Below, piece by piece: positions 18,342 to 25,481 of a stretch of 64,000 nucleotides of DNA. Origin of the DNA: Sinorhizobium fredii NGR234. GTDB taxonomy: Bacteria; Pseudomonadota; Alphaproteobacteria; Rhizobiales; Rhizobiaceae. Within the stretch, counting starts at the first letter, position 1, and each line of letters opens with the position of its first letter. The DNA is taken from contig NC_012587.1 of the NCBI RefSeq assembly GCF_000018545.1, positions 3,811,001 to 3,875,000 on the forward strand. The letters run 5' to 3'. The notes below the pieces were generated by a model. That model worked only from the letters and a program-made list of their open reading frames with translations, had not been told where the DNA came from and made no database searches. The translations under genes and the position numbers were made by a program.

Positions 18342-18408
18342 CAGAGGCTGCTCACACGCCAGCTCCGTATGCGCCGGTTTTTTGCACGTCACGAGATCGA
18401 GGCACAGC

Positions 18409-19650
18409 ATGTTTCCACTGTCGCATATGATGAAGGCCTTCATCCGCAAGGGCACGCTGACCGTGATCGATGCGGACGGCAAACGGCACGTCTTTTCAGG
18501 CGAGCCCGGTCCGAGCGTCACGATGCGGCTGACGGACAAGCGGCTCTATCGCAGTCTCGTCCTCAACGCCGAGCTCGCCGCCGGCGAGGCCTACATGGAC
18601 GGGACGATGCGCTTCGAGGAGGGGTCGACGCTTCGGGATTTCCTGACGCTCTTCTCGATCAACCGGCTGTCGCTCGGCTCCTACCCGATCCAGAAGCTGT
18701 TGCGGGCGATCAAGATGCGCTTCCGCAAGCGCCAGCAGGCCAATCCCAAGGGCAAGGCGCAGCAGAACGTCGCGCATCACTATGATCTCGGCAACGCGTT
18801 CTACAAACTCTTCCTCGACGAGAACATGCTCTATTCCTGCGCCTATTTCCGCGAGCCGGATGAGACGCTGGAGGCAGCGCAGCGCAACAAGCTGCGGCTG
18901 CTCGCCGCGAAGCTTTGTCTGAAGCCCGGCATGAAAGTGCTCGATATCGGCTGCGGCTGGGGCGATCTGGCGCTCTATCTGGCGGCGCTCGAGAATGTCG
19001 AGGTCCTCGGCGTCACCCTGTCGAAGGAGCAGCAGGCGCTCGCCTCCGAGCGGGCACGCGCCGCGGGCATGGCCGACCGGGTGCGTTTCGAGCTGAAGGA
19101 CTATCGCGATGTCGAGGGACCCTTCGACCGCATCGTCTCGGTCGGCATGTTCGAGCATGTCGGTGTCCATCACTATGACGAGTTCTTCAACAAGCTGAAT
19201 GCGCTGATGCGGGATGACGGCCTCGCCGTGCTGCATTCGATCGGTCATATGAGCCCGCCCGGTATGGCGAGCCCCTGGCTCAGGAAGTACATTTTTCCCG
19301 GAGCCTATTCGCCGGCCTTGTCGGAGGTCTTCGAGGTGGTCGAGCGCAACAGCCTCTGGGTGAGCGACCTCGAATTCCTGCGCGTCCATTATGCGACGAC
19401 GCTCGCCCATTGGGCCGCGCGCTTCGAGGAAAACCGCGACAAGGTGATCGCGATGTACGACGAGCGCTTCGCCAGGATGTGGGAGTTCTACCTGATCAGC
19501 GCCGAGATGATGTTCCGCACCGGCAGCCAACTCGTCTTCCATATGCAGCTGTCACGCTCGCGCGACGCGGCGCCGATCGTCCGTGACTACATCACCGACC
19601 AGCAGCGCGCCTATATCGATCGGGAAAAGGCACTCGATCTGGCGATCTGA
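18409..19650 (+). CDS. cfa: Cyclopropane-fatty-acyl-phospholipid synthase
   Basis: A 413-residue SAM-dependent methyltransferase that cyclopropanates unsaturated phospholipid acyl chains. The catalytic-domain start AQQNVAHHYDLGNAFYKLFL is followed by MLYSCAYF, the SAM site VLDIGCGWGDLALYLA, GVTLSKEQ and SVGMFEHVG. The frame is open far upstream. I start at the ATG at 18409, preceded by GAGGCACAGC, because homologous sequence begins there (the preceding frame runs through a RIME-like repeat and efp). The ATG at 18427 is an alternative. Confidence 0.93.
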   Translation: MFPLSHMMKAFIRKGTLTVIDADGKRHVFSGEPGPSVTMRLTDKRLYRSLVLNAELAAGEAYMDGTMRFEEGSTLRDFLTLFSINRLSLGSYPIQKLLRAIKMRFRKRQQANPKGKAQQNVAHHYDLGNAFYKLFLDENMLYSCAYFREPDETLEAAQRNKLRLLAAKLCLKPGMKVLDIGCGWGDLALYLAALENVEVLGVTLSKEQQALASERARAAGMADRVRFELKDYRDVEGPFDRIVSVGMFEHVGVHHYDEFFNKLNALMRDDGLAVLHSIGHMSPPGMASPWLRKYIFPGAYSPALSEVFEVVERNSLWVSDLEFLRVHYATTLAHWAARFEENRDKVIAMYDERFARMWEFYLISAEMMFRTGSQLVFHMQLSRSRDAAPIVRDYITDQQRAYIDREKALDLAI

Positions 19651-19655
19651 ATTTG

Positions 19656-19780
19656 CCCCTCTCCTCGGGTTTAACCCGAGGACTAGCCATCTCCCCGCGC
19701 GCGGGAGAGGGGACTCAAGCGGCCGCCGCGAGTCCCTTCGCCGCGCCTGCGGGAGAAGGTCGCGGCAGGCGGATGAGGGG
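19656..19780. repeat. Mosaic repeat: RIME-like element carrying a palindrome
   Basis: A RIME-like frame (CCCCTCTC at the start, GGATGAGGGG at the end, with two CCCCGC/GCGGGG-type stems) has the 19-nt palindrome cctcgggtttaacccgagg embedded at 19663-19681, where the plain element has CACCCTAGCC. The loop differs from the other eight copies. It lies between cfa and the mbfA promoter. Confidence 0.7.
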
Positions 19781-19837
19781 CGTCCCGCCTCCTTGTCGGA
19801 CCTGCCCGGAGCTTGACGCCCAATAAGTCGCGGACTA

Positions 19838-19860
19838 TTCTTTAGAATTATTCTAAAGAA
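19838..19860 (+). promoter_or_regulatory. Irr box (iron control element) of mbfA
   Basis: A perfect 23-bp palindrome centred on base 19849, with arms ttctttagaat and attctaaagaa. This matches the TTTAGAA-N3-TTCTAAA iron control element bound by the heme-responsive regulator Irr. It lies ten bases before the mbfA start and overlaps the ribosome-site region, so Irr binding should repress mbfA in low iron. Confidence 0.85.
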
Positions 19861-19870
19861 GGTCTTGCCA

Positions 19871-20854
19871 ATGTTTTCCCGCCTCTTTGCCCGTTCGAAG
19901 CGACCTTTTCTCTCGCTGAACGAACAGGAAATCCTGGCACTCGCCATCTCCTGCGAAGAGGACGACGGTCGCATCTATCTCGCCTATGCGGATGCGCTGC
20001 GCGACAAATATCCGCACTCCGCCAAGGTCTTCGAGGAAATGGCCGAGGAGGAGAGCCACCATCGGCAGGCTCTGATCGACCTGCATGTGGCGCGCTACGG
20101 CAGCCGCATTCCGCTCATCCGGCGCGAGCATGTGCGTGACTTTCCGGAGCGCAAGCCCGACTGGCTGATTGCCGAAATGCCGATCGAAACGGCCCGTGCC
20201 GAGGCGGAGGCCATGGAGGCGGCGGCCCACCGCTTCTATCTCGAGGCAGCGGCCCGCACGCGCGACGCGGCGACGCGCAAGCTGTTGGGCGATCTGGCGA
20301 TCGCCGAGAAGACGCATGAATCTCTCGCCCGCCGGCTCGGCGAGAGGCTGACACCTGCCGACGTGCGCGCCGAAGAGGATGAGACGTCGCATCGCCAGTT
20401 CATCCTCACCTATGTGCAGCCGGGACTGGCAGGCCTGATGGATGGCTCGGTTTCGACGCTGGCGCCGATTTTCGCCGCCGCTTTCGCAACCCAGGATACC
20501 TGGCAGACCTTCCTGGTCGGGCTTTCGGCCTCGGTCGGTGCAGGCATTTCCATGGGTTTCACCGAAGCCGCCCATGACGATGGCAAGCTTTCCGGCCGGG
20601 GCTCACCGGTCAAGCGCGGCCTCGCCTCCGGGATCATGACGGCGCTCGGCGGCCTCGGCCATGCGCTTCCTTATTTGATCCCGCATTTCTGGACGGCGAC
20701 AGTGACCGCGGCGGCGATCGTCTTCTTCGAACTCTGGGCCATCGCCTTCATCCAGAACCGTTTCATGGAGACGCCGTTCCTCAGAGCAGCCTTTCAGGTC
20801 GTGCTCGGTGGTGGCCTTGTGCTGGCGGCGGGCATCGTTATCGGCAATGCCTGA
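19871..20854 (+). CDS. mbfA: Membrane-bound ferritin MbfA (rubrerythrin-VIT1 fusion)
   Basis: A 327-residue fusion. The N-terminal ferritin-like di-iron domain (about 1-160) has SCEEDDGRIYLAYADALRD, EMAEEESHHRQAL and a third helix with Glu ligands, EKTHESLARR. The C-terminal VIT1/CCC1 domain (about 175-327) has LAGLMDGSVSTLAPIFAAAF and several membrane segments. In Bradyrhizobium and Agrobacterium MbfA exports iron and protects against iron and peroxide stress under Irr control. A perfect Irr box ends ten bases before the ATG. AAGAAGG serves as the ribosome site. Confidence 0.93.
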   Translation: MFSRLFARSKRPFLSLNEQEILALAISCEEDDGRIYLAYADALRDKYPHSAKVFEEMAEEESHHRQALIDLHVARYGSRIPLIRREHVRDFPERKPDWLIAEMPIETARAEAEAMEAAAHRFYLEAAARTRDAATRKLLGDLAIAEKTHESLARRLGERLTPADVRAEEDETSHRQFILTYVQPGLAGLMDGSVSTLAPIFAAAFATQDTWQTFLVGLSASVGAGISMGFTEAAHDDGKLSGRGSPVKRGLASGIMTALGGLGHALPYLIPHFWTATVTAAAIVFFELWAIAFIQNRFMETPFLRAAFQVVLGGGLVLAAGIVIGNA

Positions 20855-20885
20855 CGGATGCTGGAAAAAATGAGCCAACGACATG

Positions 20886-20911
20886 AAAAAAAGGGCCGCG
20901 AACCGGCCCTT
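20886..20911 (-). terminator. Terminator, mainly for the BTLCP gene
   Basis: Stem aagggccg (20891-20898) with cggccctt (20904-20911). On the complement strand it is followed by a run of T (the A run at 20886-20892), so it terminates the minus-strand gene at 20949 and may also serve convergent mbfA. Confidence 0.75.
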
Positions 20912-20948
20912 CTTGAAGATTGACTTGTCTTGGTAATTCTCCGGCCGC

Positions 20949-21569
20949 TCACTTGCCGACGGAGCCGACCAGCACCTCGGCGCTGTTGTCGATCGTCACC
21001 CAGCGGCCGCTATTGTTCGCGGCCTGGCGCTTCAGGAAGCGGTAGGGCGTGTTGGTCCAGAGCCTGACGCTGTTTTCGAGATTGTCGAGGATGAAGTCGC
21101 CCTGGGCAGTGCGCACCGTCAGCACTGCATGGCCCTCTCCGTCGGGCTTGCGCACGACGGTCATCAGCAGGTTGCCGGCGGCAAAGCCGCGCTGCATCAG
21201 GCGCCGGCGCTTCTCGAGTGCGAAATCCTCGCAGTCGCCCCGGCCTTTCGGATAGGACCAGACCTCGTCCCTGCCGAGAAGCTCCTGGTCGGTGACCGGC
21301 GAGATTTCGCGGTTGACCGCGGCGTTCACCTGCCGGATGACGGCCCAGCCGCTCGCCGTGACACGCGGCGCTGCGCCCGCCCGAGACCGGACGCCGCATT
21401 CGCCCCTGTTCTTCTGACAGAACTCGAAATGCCCGATCGGCTGCGAGGTTGCCGAGCCGGTCTGCATCCAGGGAGTCGATCCCGACTGGGCGGGAATTGC
21501 CATGCTTGCCGAAGCGAAAACTGCGCAAAACGCAGCGACGCCTGCCTTTACCCCGGTCCAAAATGCCAT
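20949..21569 (-). CDS. Transglutaminase-like cysteine proteinase (BTLCP family), exported
   Basis: A 206-residue protein with an N-terminal signal peptide ending near ASASMA. The papain/transglutaminase-like Cys-His-Asp set is visible: Cys in GRGDCEDFALEKRRRL, His in GEGHAVLTVRT and Asp in GDFILDNLENSV. This is the BTLCP (DUF920) family, periplasmic in Rhizobiales; the best known relative is LapG, which cleaves adhesins, though this branch lacks a LapD partner nearby. The ATG at 21567-21569 follows AGGGGATTT. An upstream in-frame ATG would bury the signal peptide. Confidence 0.88.
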   Translation of the reverse strand: MAFWTGVKAGVAAFCAVFASASMAIPAQSGSTPWMQTGSATSQPIGHFEFCQKNRGECGVRSRAGAAPRVTASGWAVIRQVNAAVNREISPVTDQELLGRDEVWSYPKGRGDCEDFALEKRRRLMQRGFAAGNLLMTVVRKPDGEGHAVLTVRTAQGDFILDNLENSVRLWTNTPYRFLKRQAANNSGRWVTIDNSAEVLVGSVGK

Positions 21570-21823
21570 ACAAATCCCCTGCAAGCACGTGCGTGCACGC
21601 GCAATCTCAAGTTGATGACAGCTTTTGTAGGCTTCCCCTAGCGCTGCTCTAATCGTTAACAAAGAGTTAATATGGTCGGACCGTATGAGTCAATCTACCG
21701 ATTCGTCGGATGACCTTTATGGTTAAGATCAGCCACGAAAAGGCAGCGGAAGTCCTGCATCCCGGGGTGTCCGGGAGACGGTCCAAAAAACCGGCGGTGA
21801 GTTAACGGATGCCGGCCGGGGAC

Positions 21824-22630
21824 TCAGGCCTTGGCCAGTATGGCACTGATGGCCTGTTTCAGTTTGACGATGTCTTCCTCGCGCGACAACCGGTGGTCGC
21901 CGTCGCGAATGAGGGTCATCACGATGTCGTCCGCCGGCATGTGCTCCATCAGCTTCAGCGCGTGCGTATAGGGCACGTCCGGATCGCGCATCCCCTGCAG
22001 AATATGCACAGGGCAGCCCGTCTCGATCGGTCCCTTGAAGACCCGGTTCTTCCGCCCGTCCTCGATCAGGGCGCGGGTGAACACATTGGGCTCGGGGCTA
22101 TATTCCGAAGGCTCCTCGAAATAGCCGCGTTCGGCAAGCGAGGTCCGTTCGGCCTCCGTCAGATTGGGTTCGATCAGCTCGGCGGTGAAGTCCGGGGCGG
22201 GAGCGATCAGCACCAGACCGGCGACGCGGTTCCCCTGGCCGCGCGCCCTCAATTCTTCGATGAGGCGCAAAGCGACCCAGGCTCCCATCGAGGAGCCGAC
22301 CAGGATCATGCGGCCGGCAACCACATGATCGACGACGGCGAGGCTTTCCTCGACCCAGCGCGAGATCGTACCGTCCCGGAAATCGCCGCCGGAAGCGCCA
22401 TGACCGGAATAGTCGAAGCGGATGCAGTCCGTTGCCAGCGCATGGGCGTGGCGTTCGACCTCAAGCGCCTTCGTCCCGGTCATGTCGGACCGGTAGCCGC
22501 CGAGCCAGACGAGGGCGGGGCGGCTGGCCGGGAGTTCGGCACGGAAAATCCGCATGGCGATGTTGCGCGCCGCGGCGTCCGCACCCACCTTTAGATGTGT
22601 GACTTCGGTTTCGGCCGGCATTGCTGACAT
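21824..22630 (-). CDS. Alpha/beta hydrolase
   Basis: A 268-residue hydrolase, similar in layout to ABHD10/BAAT-type esterases. The oxyanion segment is VWLGGYRSDMTGTKA, the nucleophile elbow GSSMGA (Ser near residue 115), the acid DPDVPYTHA and the catalytic His DGDHRLSREED. The ATG at 22628-22630 is preceded by AAGGGATGAAG. Two other nearby ATG codons are possible. The substrate is not known, and acyl-thioester or acyl-glucuronide hydrolysis would fit. The stretch 21570-21823 upstream of its stop holds no gene. Confidence 0.86.
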   Translation of the reverse strand: MSAMPAETEVTHLKVGADAAARNIAMRIFRAELPASRPALVWLGGYRSDMTGTKALEVERHAHALATDCIRFDYSGHGASGGDFRDGTISRWVEESLAVVDHVVAGRMILVGSSMGAWVALRLIEELRARGQGNRVAGLVLIAPAPDFTAELIEPNLTEAERTSLAERGYFEEPSEYSPEPNVFTRALIEDGRKNRVFKGPIETGCPVHILQGMRDPDVPYTHALKLMEHMPADDIVMTLIRDGDHRLSREEDIVKLKQAISAILAKA

Positions 22631-22850
22631 CGCTTCATCCCTTGCAATCACCCGTTTCGATCAGATATCCCGCCAAAAAACAGATTCGCCAAGGCCACGA
22701 AGAGGTGATTTTCGTTGCGGGCCATGCTATTGACTCCGGAGCCGCAATTCACACATTGCCGTCAGTGACTGTTTCAAGCGCACCGTTTGAGATGACGCTG
22801 ATTGTTTCTTTAGACCACTATCACGTAAACAGCTCGAGGAGAGTACGACC

Positions 22851-23387
22851 ATTCGCAGACCGTTCAAAGCGGACGCCCCAGTCAAGGAAGGGCCGCGCGC
22901 AAACAAGGAAATCCGGGTTCCCCGGGTTCAGCTCATCGACGCCGAAGGCCAGAATTTGGGCAGCGTCCCGATCGACCAGGCGCTCCGCATGGCGGAAGAG
23001 TCCGGTCTCGATCTGGTGGAGATCGCGCCGAATTCCGAGCCGCCGGTGTGCAAGATTCTCGATCTGGGCAAGCTGAAATACGCCAACCAGAAGAAGGCGG
23101 CCGAGGCGCGCAAGAAGCAGAAGATCGTCGAGATCAAGGAAATCAAGATGCGCCCGAACATCGACACCCATGACTATGAGGTGAAGATGAAGGCGATGAA
23201 CCGCTTCTTCGAGGACGGCGACAAGGTCAAGGTGACGCTGAAGTTCCGCGGCCGCGAAATGGCCCACCAGGAGCTCGGCATGAAGCTTCTGCTGCAGGTC
23301 AAGGACGATACGCAGGCGATCGCCAAGGTCGAAGCCGAACCGAAGCTCGAAGGCCGCCAGATGATGATGGTGCTTGCGCCGAAGTAA
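22851..23387 (+). CDS. infC: Translation initiation factor IF-3 (AUU start codon)
   Basis: A 178-residue IF-3. The N-domain is [20 protein letters not shown], the linker [16 protein letters not shown], and the C-domain [17 protein letters not shown] ends in MMMVLAP. The protein only reaches full length if it starts at ATT (22851-22853), followed by CGCAGACCG and preceded by GAGGAG at 22837-22842. The first in-frame ATG-like start, at 22956, would remove half the N-domain. AUU starts are known in enterobacterial infC, where IF-3 itself rejects them to limit its own synthesis. Unlike E. coli, rpmI and rplT do not follow directly: a terminator and four genes intervene. Confidence 0.95.
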   Translation: MRRPFKADAPVKEGPRANKEIRVPRVQLIDAEGQNLGSVPIDQALRMAEESGLDLVEIAPNSEPPVCKILDLGKLKYANQKKAAEARKKQKIVEIKEIKMRPNIDTHDYEVKMKAMNRFFEDGDKVKVTLKFRGREMAHQELGMKLLLQVKDDTQAIAKVEAEPKLEGRQMMMVLAPK

Positions 23388-23432
23388 GGCCTGCAAGTAG
23401 CGTGGTCGGCACGCGAAAAATAAATTCCATGT

Positions 23433-23458
23433 AAAAAGCCGCCCTCGGGCGGCTTTTT
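23433..23458. terminator. Rho-independent terminator after infC
   Basis: Stem aagccgcc with ggcggctt around a TCG-type loop, five A before and five T after, so it can work in both directions. It separates infC from the Gly-rich gene. Confidence 0.9.
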
Positions 23459-23463
23459 GCGTT

Positions 23464-23568
23464 CTCCAGCGCCGTACGCCTTTCAGACCCGCCAAGGTCG
23501 CTGCAGCACTTTGAATTGCTGCATGTTTTCATCCTCAAATCGGCTCCGATTTCAGAAAGCATGCAGTA
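23464..23568. repeat. Double-hairpin intergenic repeat, copy 2 (degenerate)
   Basis: A weaker first hairpin (ctccagcgccg to ggtcgctgcag), the spacer ACTTTGAATT and a second hairpin with GCTGCATG/CATGCAGT arms enclosing AAATCGG/CCGATTT. It has the same layout as copies at 2526, 39129 and 49966. Confidence 0.75.
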
Positions 23569-23675
23569 GCGCATTGTAAGCGCTGCCTGACAGAATGCTG
23601 ACAGCCGCGCTCAGCCGCCTGTCAGTTGCCGGGTGCCAGTCTCTGCCCGTTCCGAAACAAGGAAGGGTAAAGATT

Positions 23676-24146
23676 ATGCATAGCGCATTCAAAAAAGTGC
23701 TGCTCGTTTCAGCAATGAGCTTGTACGGCCTCGCCGGAGGACCGGTGACGATGGCTCTTGCGGATACGGGCGCGGCCAGCAGCTTCGAAGCCGGACCTAA
23801 CGGCGGCTTCGACACGAGCAGCCCCACCAGCGTCGGCGAAGGCGGAACCGGTGGTGGACAGGACACCGGCACGGGTGGCGGACAGGACACCGGCACGGGC
23901 GGCGGCGAAGGCGGCGGCAGCGGCGGTGAAGGCGGCGGCAGCGGCGGCGAAGGCGGCGGCAGCGGCGGTGAAGGTGGCGGCACCGGCGGCGAAGGCGGCG
24001 GCACCGGCGGTGAAGGCGGCGGCACTGGCGGTGAAGGCGGCGGCAGCGGCGGCGAAGGCGGCGGCACCGGCGGCGAAGGCGGTGGCACCGGCGGCGAAGG
24101 CGGTGGCGGCGGGCAAGACGCTGGCGGAACGCCGACGGGGAACTGA
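23676..24146 (+). CDS. Exported glycine-rich protein with tandem GGEGGG[S/T] heptads
   Basis: A 156-residue protein with a signal peptide (MHSAFKKVLLVSAMSLYGLA and on to TMALA, cleavage near residue 29). A short unique region and two GGGQDTGT units come next. Ten heptads of the form GGEGGG followed by S or T come after (codons 23901-24110), and the C-terminus is GQDAGGTPTGN. AAGGGTAAAG precedes the ATG at 23676. It looks unfolded, acidic and surface- or periplasm-located, and no family is recognised. It lies upstream of, and in the same direction as, the PepSY-like gene and the two-component system. Both this protein and the PepSY-like one have low-complexity Gly/Ser segments. Confidence 0.75.
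   Translation: MHSAFKKVLLVSAMSLYGLAGGPVTMALADTGAASSFEAGPNGGFDTSSPTSVGEGGTGGGQDTGTGGGQDTGTGGGEGGGSGGEGGGSGGEGGGSGGEGGGTGGEGGGTGGEGGGTGGEGGGSGGEGGGTGGEGGGTGGEGGGGGQDAGGTPTGN
23901..24110 (+). repeat. Ten tandem 21-bp units coding GGEGGG[S/T]
   Basis: Units of the form GGCGGCGAAGGCGGCGGC plus AGC, ACC or ACT, with mostly third-position differences. The array is in frame in the Gly-rich gene and should be prone to length change. Confidence 0.85.
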
Positions 24147-24331
24147 TCCGATTCCGAGCTGAGCTCCTCACTGCGGCGGTGGCTGTCGCCATCGCCGCAG
24201 ACTCATCGAATTCGTGCCTCTCGCATCATTCCTGCTGCGAGGGGCACGTTCGTTTCAGCAGGAAATGAAGGTCCACCCCTGTTTCCGTCACTTTTCTGTC
24301 GGATGCTGTGGCGACTTGTGTTGAGGGGATA

Positions 24332-24808
24332 ATGAGAGACCGTATCTGCCCGGAGCGCGCAGCACCGTATCGTCCCGCCTCGCTCATGCGCCGGAGTCTG
24401 GCCGCATTTCTTTGCTGGTCGTTCGCCTCGTGTGCCGTGCCGTTGTCGGCCAGCGGTGCCGCCTTGGCCGCGGACGGCAAGAGCAGCCGCGGCAAATCGG
24501 ATGCCGGCGGCAGCACCGGCGATACCGGCACAAGCGGGGGCCATCGCAGCCAGCCGGCCGCCGAAGGCAGCAGGAGCCGGGAAACCAGGAGCCAGGAGGA
24601 TGCGCGCGAGGCGGTCGCCAAGGGAGAGATCCTGCCGCTCAGCAGGCTGCTCGCTCTGGTCGATCGCGATCTCTACGGCATGGTCATCGCGGTCGATCTG
24701 GTGCTGTACATGGGGAGCGACGTCTACCAGCTGAAGACGCGTGATGGCGAAGGCGTCATCCGCGACCTCAGGATCGATGCGCGCACCGGCAGATTCATGA
24801 AATTCTGA
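24332..24808 (+). CDS. Exported PepSY-like protein upstream of a two-component system
   Basis: A 158-residue protein. An N-terminal signal sequence is present though the start is unclear: ATG 24332 follows GAGGGGATA, while ATG 24386 (MRRSLAAFLCW) gives the more standard signal peptide. A Ser/Gly/Arg-rich linker follows. The C-terminal ~75 residues (AREAVAKGEILPLSRLLALV to LRIDARTGRFMKF) resemble a PepSY domain, found in periplasmic inhibitors and sensors. The stop is 7 nt before the response regulator, so the three genes form an operon. I infer that it modulates the sensor kinase, as small periplasmic proteins do in comparable systems (FeuN with FeuPQ). Confidence 0.75.
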   Translation: MRDRICPERAAPYRPASLMRRSLAAFLCWSFASCAVPLSASGAALAADGKSSRGKSDAGGSTGDTGTSGGHRSQPAAEGSRSRETRSQEDAREAVAKGEILPLSRLLALVDRDLYGMVIAVDLVLYMGSDVYQLKTRDGEGVIRDLRIDARTGRFMKF

Positions 24809-24815
24809 GGCAGAC

Positions 24816-25481
24816 ATGCGCATACTACTGGCAGAGGACGACGTTAACATCGCTGGCCACGTTCGCGGGAAGCTCGAGGCCGAAGGCTACGCCGTCGATA
24901 CGCTGGCGCATGGCCCGGATATCTGGGAGCGCGGCGAAGACAGCGGCTATGCGGCCATCATTCTCGACCTCGGTCTGCCTGGCCTCGATGGATTGTCGAT
25001 CCTCAAGCGCTGGCGGCACGACGGCGTGGAAACGCCCGTGGTCGTCCTGACCGCCCGCGGATCCTGGATGGAACGCGTCGACGGTTTCGAGGCCGGCGCC
25101 GACGACTATATTCCCAAGCCGTTTCGAGCCGAGGAACTGCTGGCGCGGCTGAGAGCGCTGTTGCGGCGGGCCGGCCCGCGTTTCCAGATCGTCAAATCGG
25201 CGGGCCGCTTCACGCTCGACGAGGCGACCCGCCGGGTCACCTTCGACGGCGAGGCGCTCGACCTCAGCCCGCTCGAATATCGGATGGTCGCCTATTTCAT
25301 CGAACGCAAGGGCGAGGTGCTGACCCCGCTCGAACTGGCAGGCCACGTCCAGGGACGTGACGACGATTCGGCCAAGAACGCCGTCGAGGCGATGATCGCC
25401 CGGTTGCGCCGCAAGACCGAGAGCGGCGCCATCGAGACGCGTCGCGGCTTCGGCTATCTCCTGCCGGGCGACCCTTCATGA
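24816..25481 (+). CDS. OmpR/PhoB-family response regulator
   Basis: A 221-residue regulator. The receiver domain has the acidic pair EDD near residues 7-9, the phospho-acceptor Asp in IILDLGLPGLDG (about residue 51), Thr in VVLTARG and Lys in YIPKPF. The C-terminal winged helix (about 125-218) has LSPLEYRMVAYFIERKGEVL and ETRRGFGYLL. It is of the PhoP/QseB type. Its last codons overlap the kinase start (ATGA at 25478-25481). The genes it controls are not evident here. Confidence 0.93.
   Translation: MRILLAEDDVNIAGHVRGKLEAEGYAVDTLAHGPDIWERGEDSGYAAIILDLGLPGLDGLSILKRWRHDGVETPVVVLTARGSWMERVDGFEAGADDYIPKPFRAEELLARLRALLRRAGPRFQIVKSAGRFTLDEATRRVTFDGEALDLSPLEYRMVAYFIERKGEVLTPLELAGHVQGRDDDSAKNAVEAMIARLRRKTESGAIETRRGFGYLLPGDPS

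Noticed and set aside
17977..18408. A 144-codon upstream extension of cfa
   Set aside because: It runs out of frame through efp and a RIME-like repeat, and the homologous sequence starts at 18409.
23709..24192. Ala- or Arg-rich frames antisense or offset to the Gly-rich gene
   Set aside because: They arise from reading GGC/GAA repeats in other frames. Only the plus frame from 23676 has a signal peptide and ribosome site.
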